A stretch of DNA of 64,000 bases from JAJDYQ01 sp942491945 (GCA_942491945.1 CALODD010000116.1:1-64000); one strand, 5' to 3'; shown: positions 27,539-35,625, counted from the first letter of the stretch. Made by a program: numbers and translations. Notes: generated by a model from the sequence alone, not told the origin.

Positions 27539-28582
27539 CTAACCCGTTATGAATCGATTTTCATCAAACACCTTTTCATTTTTCATCATGAAGTAAACGC
27601 AGCGCCCGATCTTGTGCGCCAGCACCGAGATGGCCTTGGCTTTGGTCATCCGTTTTTGTAATTTCTGCAGGTACTTTTGAGCCTTCTTATTACCCCGCAG
27701 ATAAAGCACGGCTGCCTCAGAAAAAGCCCATTTCAAATGGGCGTTACCGATCTTATTGCCCTGGGTGCCATAACTTTTACCGGCTGACTCTGCCTTGCAT
27801 TTAACCAGGCGTGCATAAGAGGCAAACTTTTGTACCGAATCGAAACGGCGGATATCACCCACCTCATAGATAATTGTCAGTGCCAGAATACGGCCAATAC
27901 CAGAGATGCTCCGCAGTATATGGTAATGAACTGGGTTATGCTGTTTGGCCTGTTGTTCTAAAAGCCATTCGAGCTTGCTGAGCTCTTTGGCGTAATGTTC
28001 CAGCATACTCATATCGAAGTCGATATTGCGTTGTACGACTGGATCAGGGAAAGTTGAACGTAACTGTTCACGTGCACAGACATTCTTTAGATTGACCTTA
28101 TTGGGAGGCAAATTATATTGACTGGTGGTGTTGGCCACATGGGCTTTGAGATTCGCCCCATGCCGAACCAGCTTCATGCGACGACGCAACAGATCACGCG
28201 TCGCACGCATTTCTTTGGGATAGACATAGGCCAGAGGGAAGTTCCCACCTCGCATGAGGCTGGCAATCTTGTAGGAGTCGATGCGGTCATTTTTAGCTTT
28301 ACCCCCATGAATCGCCTTCATGTACAGGGCGTGGCCGAGTATGAAATCAACGCCGATGTCTTCGCCGAAGTCAGATACCCAGTACCAGCAGTGCATGCAT
28401 TCAACACCGACAACGATGTTGCCGATATAGGGTTCCAGCAACTGGCGTAATTTGTCTGGGTCTGCCGGAATTTCCTGGTGGACACAAGTATTACCTTCCT
28501 GGTCGATGATACAGACGTAAAGCACTCTGGCGTGTAAATCAATATCACAGTAATGTGGGTGTGTGTTATTGTAAAAGTACAT
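27539..28582 (-). CDS. IS110-family transposase
   Basis: Protein of 347 residues with the two-domain architecture of IS110 transposases. The N-terminal DEDD (RuvC-like) domain begins YCDIDLHARVLYVCI, with VVGVECMHCWYW and AKNDRIDSYKIASL. The C-terminal domain has the catalytic-Ser region SISGIGRILALTIIYEVGDIRRF and FASYARLVKC. It appears complete. It is the only clearly intact transposase in the window and is opposite in direction to the cassettes around it. Confidence 0.92.
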   Translation of the reverse strand: MYFYNNTHPHYCDIDLHARVLYVCIIDQEGNTCVHQEIPADPDKLRQLLEPYIGNIVVGVECMHCWYWVSDFGEDIGVDFILGHALYMKAIHGGKAKNDRIDSYKIASLMRGGNFPLAYVYPKEMRATRDLLRRRMKLVRHGANLKAHVANTTSQYNLPPNKVNLKNVCAREQLRSTFPDPVVQRNIDFDMSMLEHYAKELSKLEWLLEQQAKQHNPVHYHILRSISGIGRILALTIIYEVGDIRRFDSVQKFASYARLVKCKAESAGKSYGTQGNKIGNAHLKWAFSEAAVLYLRGNKKAQKYLQKLQKRMTKAKAISVLAHKIGRCVYFMMKNEKVFDENRFITG

Positions 28583-28614
28583 TGAGTTTTCTCCTGTTTA
28601 GGTTTGGTCGCCTT

Positions 28615-28696
28615 CCAGTTTATCCAATATGGCTAAACTGGGGAGATGGCTCAATGAGTATCAAGGCGTTCCAGCCGAACGCTAATGCGTCGGCTG
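28615..28696 (-). other. Two stem-loops upstream of the transposase
   Basis: CCAGTTTA (28615) pairs perfectly with TAAACTGG (28634). CAGCCGAACGC (28672) pairs with GCGTCGGCTG (28687) except for one bulged A. The second one is followed by GTTAGGC at 28706 and could be the remains of an attC site. Confidence 0.4.
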
Positions 28697-28856
28697 AGTA
28701 CTAAAGTTAGGCTGAAAAACGGTATCTGCTAGATGTGGTCAATGGGTTTAATTGTAAATATGCGTTTTCGGTCAGCAGTTGTTGCTTGAACTTAAATAAT
28801 ATCAGTTACGGATATTATTGTTAAACATACGGAGATGAATAAGGAGGTCTCGTCAA

Positions 28857-30422
28857 ATGACAGCTAAATCAACCGGAAATGAATTCGATGTCATTGTCAT
28901 TGGTTCTGGAATGGGCGGTATGACGACGGCTACTGCGCTTTCCCGTATGGATCACAAAGTCCTGCTGCTTGAGCAGGCGCAGGCGATCGGCGGTCTGACT
29001 CACACATTCACTCGCGATGGTTTCAGTTGGGACGTCGGTCTGCATTATTGCGGTCTGTTCGGCCATGACCAATTCGCGGGCCGGATTCTGGACTGGCTGA
29101 GTGGAGGCACCATCGAGTTTCGCTCAATTGGCACCGTCTACGATACGCTGCATTTCCCGGAGGGTTTTGATATTTCTGTTGGGCGCCCCGCTGAAGCGTA
29201 CAAGATGGAGCTCAAAGATCAGTTTCCCGACAATGCTACTGAAATCGATGCCTACTTTGAAGCATTACAGTCGGCGCAGGAAGCTGCATACATGATCGGT
29301 ACTGAGCGATCGCTACCCGAGCCTTTTCGTTCCGCGCATCGCTGGTGGAATAAAAAAAAGATCCAGCGCTGGGCCGGTCGCACAACCAGTGAGGTGATCA
29401 ATGAACTCATCAGTGATCCGAAGCTCGCCGCCGTGTTGTCGGCGCAGTGGGGTACTTATGGCGGCAAACCGAAACAAGCGAGTTTCGCCTTTCATGGCAT
29501 GGTCATGGTTCATTATCTTGAAGGCGCTGCCTACCCTGTCGGCGGTGCCGGCGCCATCGCAGCAGGACTGGTGCCTGTGATCGAAGCGGCAGGTGGTAGT
29601 GCACGAGCTGCAACACCGGTTAGCGAGATATTGCTTGAAGATGGTAAAGCCGTAGGCGTGTGCACCCAATCCGGTGAACAATTTCATGCACCCGTCATTG
29701 TCTCGGCGATCGGCGCGGGTGAAACCGTGAAGCAGCTGTTGCCGGAGGATATTCGCCAGCAGCCCTGGGCTCAGGAGATTGCTACGTTCAAACCATCGGT
29801 CTGTCACTTTGATCTTTATCTGGGCTTTGAGGGAGACATTGCCCAACATGGCGCAACGCGTGCGAATCACTGGTTTTTTAATAGCTGGGAGAAATACGAT
29901 ACCACCTGGACAGGGGAAGACAGTGAACCCTTTTCGATGGCGTTTGTGTCGTTTTCTTCTCTTAAAAATCCTGCGCATGACCCGGGTCCGACGAACAAAC
30001 ACACTGCCGATGTGATGCTTTTGGCTGACTGGTCGTCGGTGGCCCCTTTCGTGGATGAAGGTGCGAATGGTGGTGCAGCTGAACATCCCGACGAGTGGGC
30101 CGCGTTCAAGCAGCGTATCGAATCCAGGTTGCTGGACTTCTTCAGGGAAAAGTTTCCGGATCTGGCACCGCTTATCGCCTACCACGAACTCGGTACGCCG
30201 CTCGCAACGGCATTTTTTACTGGCCACGAGAAAGGCGGGTTCTATGGTGTCGAAACGACACCGCGTCGAATATTATCGGATGCACTCAATGCTCGTACAC
30301 CTGTCCCCGGTCTATTCCTGACCGGTCAGGACGTGATGAGTCCAGGTATCGCTGGAGCACTTGCCGGTGGTATGTTTAGTGCGGCGGCGATTGATCCACG
30401 TGTCTTTCAAAAACTGAAATAA
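28857..30422 (+). CDS. FAD-dependent oxidoreductase, phytoene-desaturase/retinol-saturase-like
   Basis: Flavoprotein of 521 residues of the CrtI/RetSat superfamily. The N-terminal dinucleotide-binding motif is VIVIGSGMGGMTTATALSRM followed by LLEQAQAIGGLTHTF. The C-terminal part has the second FAD contact GLFLTGQDVMSPGIAGALAGG. Substrates of the family include carotenoids, retinol and hydroxylated lipids; none of the usual carotenoid genes are nearby. AAGGAGG sits 10 bp before the ATG. It is only 24 bp upstream of a metallo-beta-lactamase-fold gene, so the two form an operon. Its GC content appears higher than that of the following cassettes. Confidence 0.82.
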   Translation: MTAKSTGNEFDVIVIGSGMGGMTTATALSRMDHKVLLLEQAQAIGGLTHTFTRDGFSWDVGLHYCGLFGHDQFAGRILDWLSGGTIEFRSIGTVYDTLHFPEGFDISVGRPAEAYKMELKDQFPDNATEIDAYFEALQSAQEAAYMIGTERSLPEPFRSAHRWWNKKKIQRWAGRTTSEVINELISDPKLAAVLSAQWGTYGGKPKQASFAFHGMVMVHYLEGAAYPVGGAGAIAAGLVPVIEAAGGSARAATPVSEILLEDGKAVGVCTQSGEQFHAPVIVSAIGAGETVKQLLPEDIRQQPWAQEIATFKPSVCHFDLYLGFEGDIAQHGATRANHWFFNSWEKYDTTWTGEDSEPFSMAFVSFSSLKNPAHDPGPTNKHTADVMLLADWSSVAPFVDEGANGGAAEHPDEWAAFKQRIESRLLDFFREKFPDLAPLIAYHELGTPLATAFFTGHEKGGFYGVETTPRRILSDALNARTPVPGLFLTGQDVMSPGIAGALAGGMFSAAAIDPRVFQKLK

Positions 30423-30446
30423 GGCAGAAACTCATTTGAGATATCC

Positions 30447-31235
30447 ATGAAAATTAAACACTTCCTTTACAATTCATTTCTAATCGAAAATGGTAACAAC
30501 AAAATAGCCATTGACCCGGGGCAAAATCTCTGGATTTTCAATCTTAGTAGTCTCATTCCAAAAACAGAATGGAAAAGTATCACGCATATTCTAATAACCC
30601 ATGGTGATCCTGACCATCACTGGCAATCTGATCGGGTAGCACAAGCCAGTAATGCACCGGTTGTATGTGGGAAAGAACTGGCTAAAGTAGAAAATGGCAA
30701 AACACTGCTGGTCGATCCACGCGGTAGAGGGTTGACGTCCTGGGTCCCATTTAAAAATGTACATCCACTGGACATTGGAGAGTCAGTCATTTTGGGTGAT
30801 GTGGAAATTCAAGCACTCAAAACTGTACATGGCCCTATCAGTGTTCCAATACTATGGTTCAAAATAAAACAGCAACCGGGGCCAGGAGAACGTGTCGGCA
30901 TCGGTTCTGTAGGCTTTAAAATCACATTAGATGGAAAAACGATTGTGAATCTCGGAGATTCTATTTTACAAACTGAATGGGCAGGTTTAAAACCTGATGT
31001 ACTGATGCTTCCTATTGGTGGGCCAGGTAATAATACGTGGACAATGGATGTATCCGATGCGCTTGAGGCAGTGAAAATCATAGCACCGAAAAAGGTAATT
31101 CCTTGCCATTATAATGTTGCATTTTTCTGGATTAAAAACATTGCTTCAGCAGATGATCAATTGTTCAAGCGTGAAGTGGAGAAGCTGGGAGTTGAATGCA
31201 GTATCATGCGGTATGGTGATGAGATTAAATTATAG
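30447..31235 (+). CDS. Metallo-beta-lactamase-fold hydrolase
   Basis: Protein of 262 residues resembling the UlaG/RNase Z-like branch of the metallo-beta-lactamase fold. Metal ligands are seen in THGDPDHH (HxDxDH, residues 51-57), VHGP, NLGDSIL and CHYN near the end. Such enzymes hydrolyse lactones, phosphodiesters or other esters. It follows the FAD oxidoreductase closely, so the pair may act on one lipid-like or cyclic substrate; this is inference. Confidence 0.82.
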   Translation: MKIKHFLYNSFLIENGNNKIAIDPGQNLWIFNLSSLIPKTEWKSITHILITHGDPDHHWQSDRVAQASNAPVVCGKELAKVENGKTLLVDPRGRGLTSWVPFKNVHPLDIGESVILGDVEIQALKTVHGPISVPILWFKIKQQPGPGERVGIGSVGFKITLDGKTIVNLGDSILQTEWAGLKPDVLMLPIGGPGNNTWTMDVSDALEAVKIIAPKKVIPCHYNVAFFWIKNIASADDQLFKREVEKLGVECSIMRYGDEIKL

Positions 31236-31248
31236 TGTCTTACTATTC

Positions 31249-31321
31249 ATACAAGTACACCCGCAAAATGCGCGGGCTGGGACCTCTCTACTCACTCGGC
31301 ACCTTAATTCGAACGTTAGGT
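31249..31321 (+). other. attC-like site 3 (weak)
   Basis: A CCCGCAAAATGCGCGGG hairpin and a GTTAGGT core at 31315 follow the hydrolase gene, but no RYYYAAC box is found at the left. Confidence 0.3.
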
Positions 31322-31340
31322 ATTTAAAAGAATCGAACAA

Positions 31341-31775
31341 ATGATTTGGAAATTAGCTCTAGTTTTATTCGCCATAGGAGGCATAAGCCACATAATTTTT
31401 GGCATCGTATATGTCACTGCTAGCGAATTTATGCCATATCATGCGCAAGCCTTAAATGTTGATTGGAATAGACTTGGTGAAAACTACAAAACCCTGTTCC
31501 TCGCCTTAATCAGGTTAGCAGGAGTCGGAGGGTTAGTAGCAGGCATCGTTAACTTGACCCTTGTAAGCTGTCTCTATCATCGCGTCGAATCCAGGCTAAT
31601 TTGGCTGTTAATAGCTTCTAGCCTAATTTTTCAGTCGATGATGAATTATGTTGTCTACTCCGTGTATATAAATACACCCGGAGACCCCCCTCTACTGATG
31701 GTAAGTATTGTTTCAGTAACTTTTATCATCGCCACCATATTGCTATTAGCAGGCTTTCGAGGTCAACATGCCTAA
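31341..31775 (+). CDS. Four-helix membrane protein, hypothetical
   Basis: Integral membrane protein of 144 residues with about four helices (IWKLALVLFAIGGISHIIFG, LIRLAGVGGLVAGIVNLTLV, LIWLLIASSLIFQ, VSIVSVTFIIATILLLAG). I do not recognise the family. It lies directly between two attC-like sites, a single-gene cassette with its stop inside the 3' attC. AT-rich relative to the core genes. Confidence 0.65.
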   Translation: MIWKLALVLFAIGGISHIIFGIVYVTASEFMPYHAQALNVDWNRLGENYKTLFLALIRLAGVGGLVAGIVNLTLVSCLYHRVESRLIWLLIASSLIFQSMMNYVVYSVYINTPGDPPLLMVSIVSVTFIIATILLLAGFRGQHA

Positions 31776-31835
31776 CAATGGGCTTCACCGGATTCGCTCA
31801 CTTCGTTCGCTCTCCGGTGAGCCCGGGCGTTAGGC
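31770..31835 (+). other. attC-like site 4 (strong)
   Basis: GCCTAAC to GTTAGGC, 66 bp. The stem GGGCTTCACCGGA pairs with TCTCCGGTGAGCCC. A textbook attC arrangement, with complementary core boxes at both ends. Confidence 0.88.
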
Positions 31836-31867
31836 CGTATAGAACATTTAATTTATAGAGGACCGCC

Positions 31868-32500
31868 ATGACCATAAAGATTAGTGAAGTTGGATACTGG
31901 TCAGGTTTAGCCGCATTCGCGTCAGTCTTGGCATACGGTATGGTGCAGATATTGCAGGTTGTAGGCGTACTACAATTTCCAATTGACGAGATTCTAATCT
32001 ATGGCTCCTCCCTCTGCATCGTCGTACCATTCGTTCTGGAGATGCTCTCGTTCCACTACCTAACGGCAAAGGACAAACAATTCTGGACCCATGCATCGCT
32101 AATATTCACGATTATCTATGCAATATTTGTCATAGCGAATTATGTCGTACAACTCGCAACAGTAATCCCCTCGAAGTTAAGAGAAGCATCTGAGACTATT
32201 CTTATTCTCGAACAAACTCCACATTCAATGTTCTGGAACTACGACGCGATTGGTTACATATCGATGGGTTTGGCGACCTTGTTTGCCATTCCCGCGCTGA
32301 GCACATCAGGTTTTGAGAGGTGGGTTAGAATGTCCTTTATCGCACATGCTCTTGTAACTCCGCTAATCAGTATCGTGTATTTTTATCCAACGTACTCCCA
32401 TAACCTACTTTTTCTTGGTTTTCCGTGGGCAATCACTGCGCCCCTTTTCATGGTGATGCTCGCGATCATGTTGCGGAGAAGGCAGGTAGAGAGTGTGTGA
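31868..32500 (+). CDS. Six-helix membrane protein, hypothetical
   Basis: Membrane protein of 210 residues with about six hydrophobic segments and the motif EMLSFHYLTAKDKQFWTHASLIFTI. I cannot name the family. Cassette-type position: preceded by site 4, RBS-like GAGGACC upstream of the ATG, and followed at 7 bp by the next attC-like site. Confidence 0.65.
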   Translation: MTIKISEVGYWSGLAAFASVLAYGMVQILQVVGVLQFPIDEILIYGSSLCIVVPFVLEMLSFHYLTAKDKQFWTHASLIFTIIYAIFVIANYVVQLATVIPSKLREASETILILEQTPHSMFWNYDAIGYISMGLATLFAIPALSTSGFERWVRMSFIAHALVTPLISIVYFYPTYSHNLLFLGFPWAITAPLFMVMLAIMLRRRQVESV

Positions 32501-32506
32501 AGAACG

Positions 32507-32587
32507 GCCTAACAAGCGGGTCAAATTCGCTACCTTTGGTTGCTCGGACGCGCAAATAGCGCGAGCCGTTTACCCTAATCGTTATGT
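32507..32587 (+). other. attC-like site 5
   Basis: GCCTAAC to GTTATGT, 81 bp. The inner arms ACAAGCGGGTCAAAT and a G/C-rich CGGACGCGCAAATAGCGCG hairpin are visible. Confidence 0.75.
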
Positions 32588-32618
32588 GTTCGTACAAGAT
32601 TGAAGTATTGGAGGAGAA

Positions 32619-33041
32619 ATGACTGAAGGAAAAGGTCAATGCCTTTGTGGTGCTGTAAAGGTTACAGTTAAAAACATGAAGAACAATGTTGATGTGTGTC
32701 ATTGCGGCATGTGTCGCAAATGGGGCGGTGGGCCGTTCATGTGCGTTGATTGCGGTTCAGACGTAACATTTGCAGGAGAAGAAAACATTACTGTGTATGA
32801 CTCGTCCGACTGGGCAGAGCGAGGATTTTGCAAAAAGTGCGGAAGTCATCTGTTTTATCGACTTAAAGAAGTTAATGACCATCAGGTGTCAGTCGGACTA
32901 TTTGATGAACAAAAGAATTATCATTTCGAATTACAAGTATATATAGATCAGAAACCCGCTTTTTACGACTTCGCGAACAAAACGAAAGAGATGACGGAAG
33001 CCGAGGTTATAGAAAAATATGCAACGAAGGACGTCACATAA
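32619..33041 (+). CDS. GFA-family zinc protein
   Basis: Protein of 140 residues of the GFA (glutathione-dependent formaldehyde-activating enzyme-like) family, also called CENP-V fold. Zinc ligands lie in GQCLCGAVK, CHCGMCRKWGGG and FCKKCGSHLFYR. The best-studied member speeds formation of S-hydroxymethylglutathione, but most members have unknown roles. GGAGG precedes the ATG. Its stop lies inside the following attC, as in a compact cassette. Confidence 0.88.
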   Translation: MTEGKGQCLCGAVKVTVKNMKNNVDVCHCGMCRKWGGGPFMCVDCGSDVTFAGEENITVYDSSDWAERGFCKKCGSHLFYRLKEVNDHQVSVGLFDEQKNYHFELQVYIDQKPAFYDFANKTKEMTEAEVIEKYATKDVT

Positions 33042-33093
33042 CAAGTTGCTCCAGCTGACCGCTGAACGCGGCGGCTAGTCTCACACGTTATGT
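33037..33093 (+). other. attC-like site 6 (strong)
   Basis: ACATAAC to GTTATGT, 57 bp, with CAGCTGACCGC and GCGGCGGCTAG pairing in the stem. Confidence 0.8.
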
Positions 33094-33108
33094 TTAAAAA
33101 TATAAATC

Positions 33109-33591
33109 ATGAATATACGAGAAGCATCAGAAAATGATTTTGATAATATCTGGCCTATTTTCCATGAAATAGTTTCAGCTGGTCAAACTTATGCATATTC
33201 TCAAGATACAACAAAAGAACAAGCATTAAATATTTGGATAAAAACGCCTAGGAAAACTTACGTCTTTGGTGATAATAACAAAATACTTGGTACATATTAT
33301 TTAAAAACTAATCAGGCGGGTCCTGGGAGTCATGTATGTAATTGTGGTTATATGGTGTCTTCTAAAGCTAGAGGTCGTGGCCTAGCTACTTCTATGTGCG
33401 AACACTCCCAAGAAGTAGCAAAGAAACATGGGTGTAAAGCTATGCAGATCAATTTCGTAGCCTCAAGTAATGAGGGAGCAGTAAGGCTGTGGTCAAAACT
33501 AGGCTTTAACACGGTTGGCAAATTACCCAAAGCTTTTAACCAACCTTCAAAAGGTTATATTGACGCTTTGGTAATGTATAAATGGTTATAA
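33109..33591 (+). CDS. GNAT-family N-acetyltransferase
   Basis: Acetyltransferase of 160 residues with motif A CNCGYMVSSKARGRGLATSMCEH and motif B INFVASSNEGAVRLWSKLGFNTVG. This MNIREASENDFDNIWPIF type is common among cassette-borne GNATs. Substrate unknown. Starts 16 bp after an attC core and ends just before the next one. Confidence 0.88.
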   Translation: MNIREASENDFDNIWPIFHEIVSAGQTYAYSQDTTKEQALNIWIKTPRKTYVFGDNNKILGTYYLKTNQAGPGSHVCNCGYMVSSKARGRGLATSMCEHSQEVAKKHGCKAMQINFVASSNEGAVRLWSKLGFNTVGKLPKAFNQPSKGYIDALVMYKWL

Positions 33592-33592
33592 A

Positions 33593-33667
33593 ACATAACA
33601 ACTCGTTCGTGTGGGACCGTCTAAAGCGCTGCGCGCTTTATCCGCCCCGACAACTCTAACGTTAGGC
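33593..33667 (+). other. attC-like site 7 (strong)
   Basis: ACATAAC to GTTAGGC, 75 bp. Contains AAAGCGCTGCGCGCTTT as the apical hairpin. Confidence 0.82.
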
Positions 33668-33697
33668 AAAAATACAAATTTAAAATTGAGGGGGTAA

Positions 33698-33787
33698 GTG
33701 TTATTTAATAAATGGTGGCCAGTCATCATTTTAATTACCGCCATTTTTTATTGCAGAAATTCACAATATTTATTCAATGTTGACTGA
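33698..33787 (+). CDS. Possible 29-residue membrane peptide
   Basis: GTG-started frame preceded by GAGGGGG at 8 bp. The product starts MLFNKWWPVIILITAIFYC and is mostly hydrophobic, as in small membrane peptides. It is the only reading frame with an RBS in a cassette of about 150 bp between attC-like sites 7 and 8; the cassette may otherwise be non-coding. Confidence 0.4.
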   Translation: MLFNKWWPVIILITAIFYCRNSQYLFNVD

Positions 33788-33821
33788 AAAAAGTAATAGA
33801 AAATTTAAAACAAATGAATAA

Positions 33822-33918
33822 ATATAACAAATCGTATAACTATGCAGGGCTACCAGCCCCGGCGCGGACTCTCAAAAGGCTATCGCCTTTTTCGAGCCCG
33901 TTAACTCTATCGTTATAT
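33822..33918 (+). other. attC-like site 8
   Basis: ATATAAC to GTTATAT, 97 bp. The apical arms AAAGGCTATCGCCTTTT pair perfectly. Confidence 0.78.
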
Positions 33919-33940
33919 TTCAAAAGAGCCTATTGCAAAA

Positions 33941-33959
33941 GCGTACGGGTAAGCGTACG
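33941..33959 (+). promoter_or_regulatory. Probable operator of the yefM-yoeB cassette
   Basis: Two GCGTACG copies, so that two CGTACG palindromes have centres 12 bp apart, 25 bp before the antitoxin start. E. coli YefM binds paired TGTACA hexamers at the same 12 bp spacing, which suggests autoregulation here. Confidence 0.55.
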
Positions 33960-33983
33960 ATGTGCTCATATTGGAGATGAAAT

Positions 33984-34226
33984 ATGGTAATTTTAAAAGC
34001 AACAGATGCAAGGGCAGATCTTTATAACCTCATTGATGAGGCTGCAGAGTCTCACCAACCAATTGTTATAACGGGAAAAAGGAACAATGCTGTTCTTATT
34101 TCTGAAAGTGATTGGAACGCAGTAAATGAAACACTTTATTTACTGTCAGTACCAGGTATGCGGGAATCTATAAAAGAAGGCCTTGAAGAGGATGTGGCGG
34201 CATGCTCAAAGGATATTGAATGGTAA
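33984..34226 (+). CDS. yefM: Antitoxin, YefM/Phd family
   Basis: Antitoxin of 80 residues. The N-terminal DNA-binding fold reads LKATDARADLYNLIDEAAESHQPIVITGK, followed by NAVLISESDWNAVNETLYLLS, and the acidic C-terminal tail is the toxin-binding part. It neutralises YoeB and represses its own promoter. TTGGAG is placed 9 bp before the ATG. It overlaps yoeB by 7 bp, which gives translational coupling. Toxin-antitoxin pairs are a recurrent stabilising cargo of large cassette arrays. Confidence 0.92.
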   Translation: MVILKATDARADLYNLIDEAAESHQPIVITGKRNNAVLISESDWNAVNETLYLLSVPGMRESIKEGLEEDVAACSKDIEW

Positions 34227-34486
34227 GTTGGAAAATAGTCTATACAAAACAAGCCCAAAAAGATGCTAAAAAGATAACCCAGTCAGGCCTTAAGAATAAG
34301 GCAAAAATTCTATTAGATATTATAAAAGAAGACCCTCTCCAAAATCCCCCATCGTACGAAAAACTTGTTGGTGACTTAGCAGGTGCGTACTCAAGAAGAA
34401 TAAATATTCAACACCGTCTTGTGTATCAATTATATGAAAAAGAGAAAATAGTAAAAGTTATCCGGATGTGGACGCATTACGAGTAA
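34220..34486 (+). CDS. yoeB: Toxin, YoeB-family mRNA interferase
   Basis: RelE-fold ribosome-dependent endoribonuclease of 88 residues. The catalytic residues expected from E. coli YoeB are all present: Glu47, Arg66 and the C-terminal His86-Tyr87 (MWTHYE), with YSRRINIQHRLVYQ as core motif. The toxin is therefore probably active and must be kept neutralised by YefM, so loss of the cassette would be counter-selected. Confidence 0.93.
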   Translation: MVSWKIVYTKQAQKDAKKITQSGLKNKAKILLDIIKEDPLQNPPSYEKLVGDLAGAYSRRINIQHRLVYQLYEKEKIVKVIRMWTHYE

Positions 34487-34490
34487 TGAA

Positions 34491-34568
34491 ATATAACAAG
34501 AGAGTCAAGTTGACACATTACGCATCGCTTCGCTCTGCTTCATGTACAACTTACCCAAAAAGTTATGT
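34491..34568 (+). other. attC-like site 9 (strong)
   Basis: ATATAAC to GTTATGT, 78 bp, beginning 4 bp after the yoeB stop. Contains CGCATCGCTTCGCTCTGCTTCATG as a partly paired apex. Confidence 0.78.
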
Positions 34569-34616
34569 GTCTGTATGAGCTCTTCTCATAATTATGGCTA
34601 GGTAAGGCGCAAATAG

Positions 34617-34922
34617 ATGAGCTTTAATGAAAAGACAGGCCAGATGAATTGGAAAGATGAGCTTGTTTGGGTTTTAATATCCATTGCTTCGGGGATATTA
34701 CTATCATTAGTATATTTTCACTTCCAAAGGTTTGCGAATGTAAATAATTTTACGGTAGTTTTAGCCTGCTGCATGGCGTTTTATGTTCTCAGTATATTGG
34801 TAAGAATACAAAACCATAGAGGGCAAGCTTTAACAGGGAGGCCTGCTTTTAATGAGGCTAAATTAAAATTAGTTTTTCCGGTATTGGGTTTTGCTATTGG
34901 TGTCGCACTATTATTATTCTAG
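34617..34922 (+). CDS. Three-helix membrane protein, hypothetical (copy 1)
   Basis: Membrane protein of 101 residues: a soluble N-terminal end (MSFNEKTGQMNWKDE), three hydrophobic helices, and the cytoplasmic motif RIQNHRGQALTGRPAFNEAK between helices two and three. I do not know the family. A close paralogue with an in-frame stop is at 47100-47405. AGGTAAGG is the likely RBS. Cassette-type position between attC sites 9 and 10. Confidence 0.7.
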   Translation: MSFNEKTGQMNWKDELVWVLISIASGILLSLVYFHFQRFANVNNFTVVLACCMAFYVLSILVRIQNHRGQALTGRPAFNEAKLKLVFPVLGFAIGVALLLF

Positions 34923-34948
34923 TTATTGTCGATGATGATAAATGAAAC

Positions 34949-35043
34949 ATATAACAAGTCTTCGAGATGACCCTTATCCGGGGCCTCGCGTCGCCTCCGC
35001 TCTGCTCGTCGCCGTCAAGGCAAGCTCAACTCACACGTTAGGT
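34949..35043 (+). other. attC-like site 10 (strong)
   Basis: ATATAAC to GTTAGGT, 95 bp, with the long GC-rich inner stem GGGGCCTCGCG. Confidence 0.75.
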
Positions 35044-35060
35044 GGGTTAAAACTGGCGAG

Positions 35061-35532
35061 ATGAATATTTTTATACTAGATAAAGATATCGAAAAATGCG
35101 CACAGTATCACTGTGACCAACATGTAGTAAAAATGATACTTGAGAGCGCACAGATGTTATGCACAGCATTAAATAAAAAGGATTTACGACGCCGTATAAA
35201 TCTACTCACGTAAAACACCCTTGTGTTCTCTGGGTAGAAGAATCTTATGAGAATTTTACATGGCTAAAAAAATTCTTGCTTTTGCGTTAAATACAGAATA
35301 TCGGCTAAGATTTGAAAAGGATACCGATCATAAATCAATTTCTGTCATCAATGAGATTTCAAGCATCGACTACGATAATCGTGGGCTTACTGAGTTCTCT
35401 AAGGCAATGCCAGATAAATATAAGATTGCGGGAGATGCTGTTAAAGCCTACAGGCAGTTTTACGTGGGAGAAAAGATGAAGTTTGCTAAATGGACCAAAA
35501 GAAGCATTCCCGAATGGGCACTAGAATCTTAA
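35061..35532 (+). pseudogene. Cassette gene of unknown function with two frameshifts
   Basis: Three frames join into one protein of about 155 residues. It begins MNIFILDKDIEKCAQYHCDQ, continues as TPYKSTHVKHPCVLWVEESYE, then ALNTEYRLRFEK and ends KRSIPEWALES. The breaks fall at an AAAAAGG run near 35180 and a seven-A run near 35265, a pattern expected of homopolymer miscounts. The N-terminal pattern recurs in phage and bacterial hypothetical proteins; I do not assign a function. It lies between attC sites 10 and 11. Confidence 0.6.
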
Positions 35533-35547
35533 GAGATTCTAAAGCGC

Positions 35548-35606
35548 ACCTAACACAAGGCGCGCCAGCGGATGCGAGAACACGCCGCTAAACTCACACG
35601 TTAGAA
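35548..35606 (+). other. attC-like site 11 (strong)
   Basis: ACCTAAC to GTTAGAA, exactly 59 bp, the classical 59-base-element length. Arms GGCGCGCCAGCGG and CACGCCGCTAAA pair. Confidence 0.78.
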
Positions 35607-35625
35607 CTCATAAAAGGAACAGGAA

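Larger units (their letters stand above)
27150..28720 (-). mobile_element. IS110-family insertion sequence (approximate borders)
   Basis: Single intact DEDD-type transposase gene plus non-coding flanks. Short inverted repeats AGGCGACCA (27512-27520) and TGGTCGCCT (28605-28613) bracket the gene closely, and another TGGTCGCC is at 27157, so the true ends are not resolved. Members of the IS1111 subgroup are known to insert specifically in attC sites, and GTTAGGC-like cores lie at both 27509 and 28706, consistent with insertion in the cassette array. Confidence 0.6.

Noticed and set aside
29313..30227. 304-codon minus-strand frame inside the FAD oxidoreductase
   Set aside because: Antisense shadow; the product is rich in Arg, His and Cys without any known motif.
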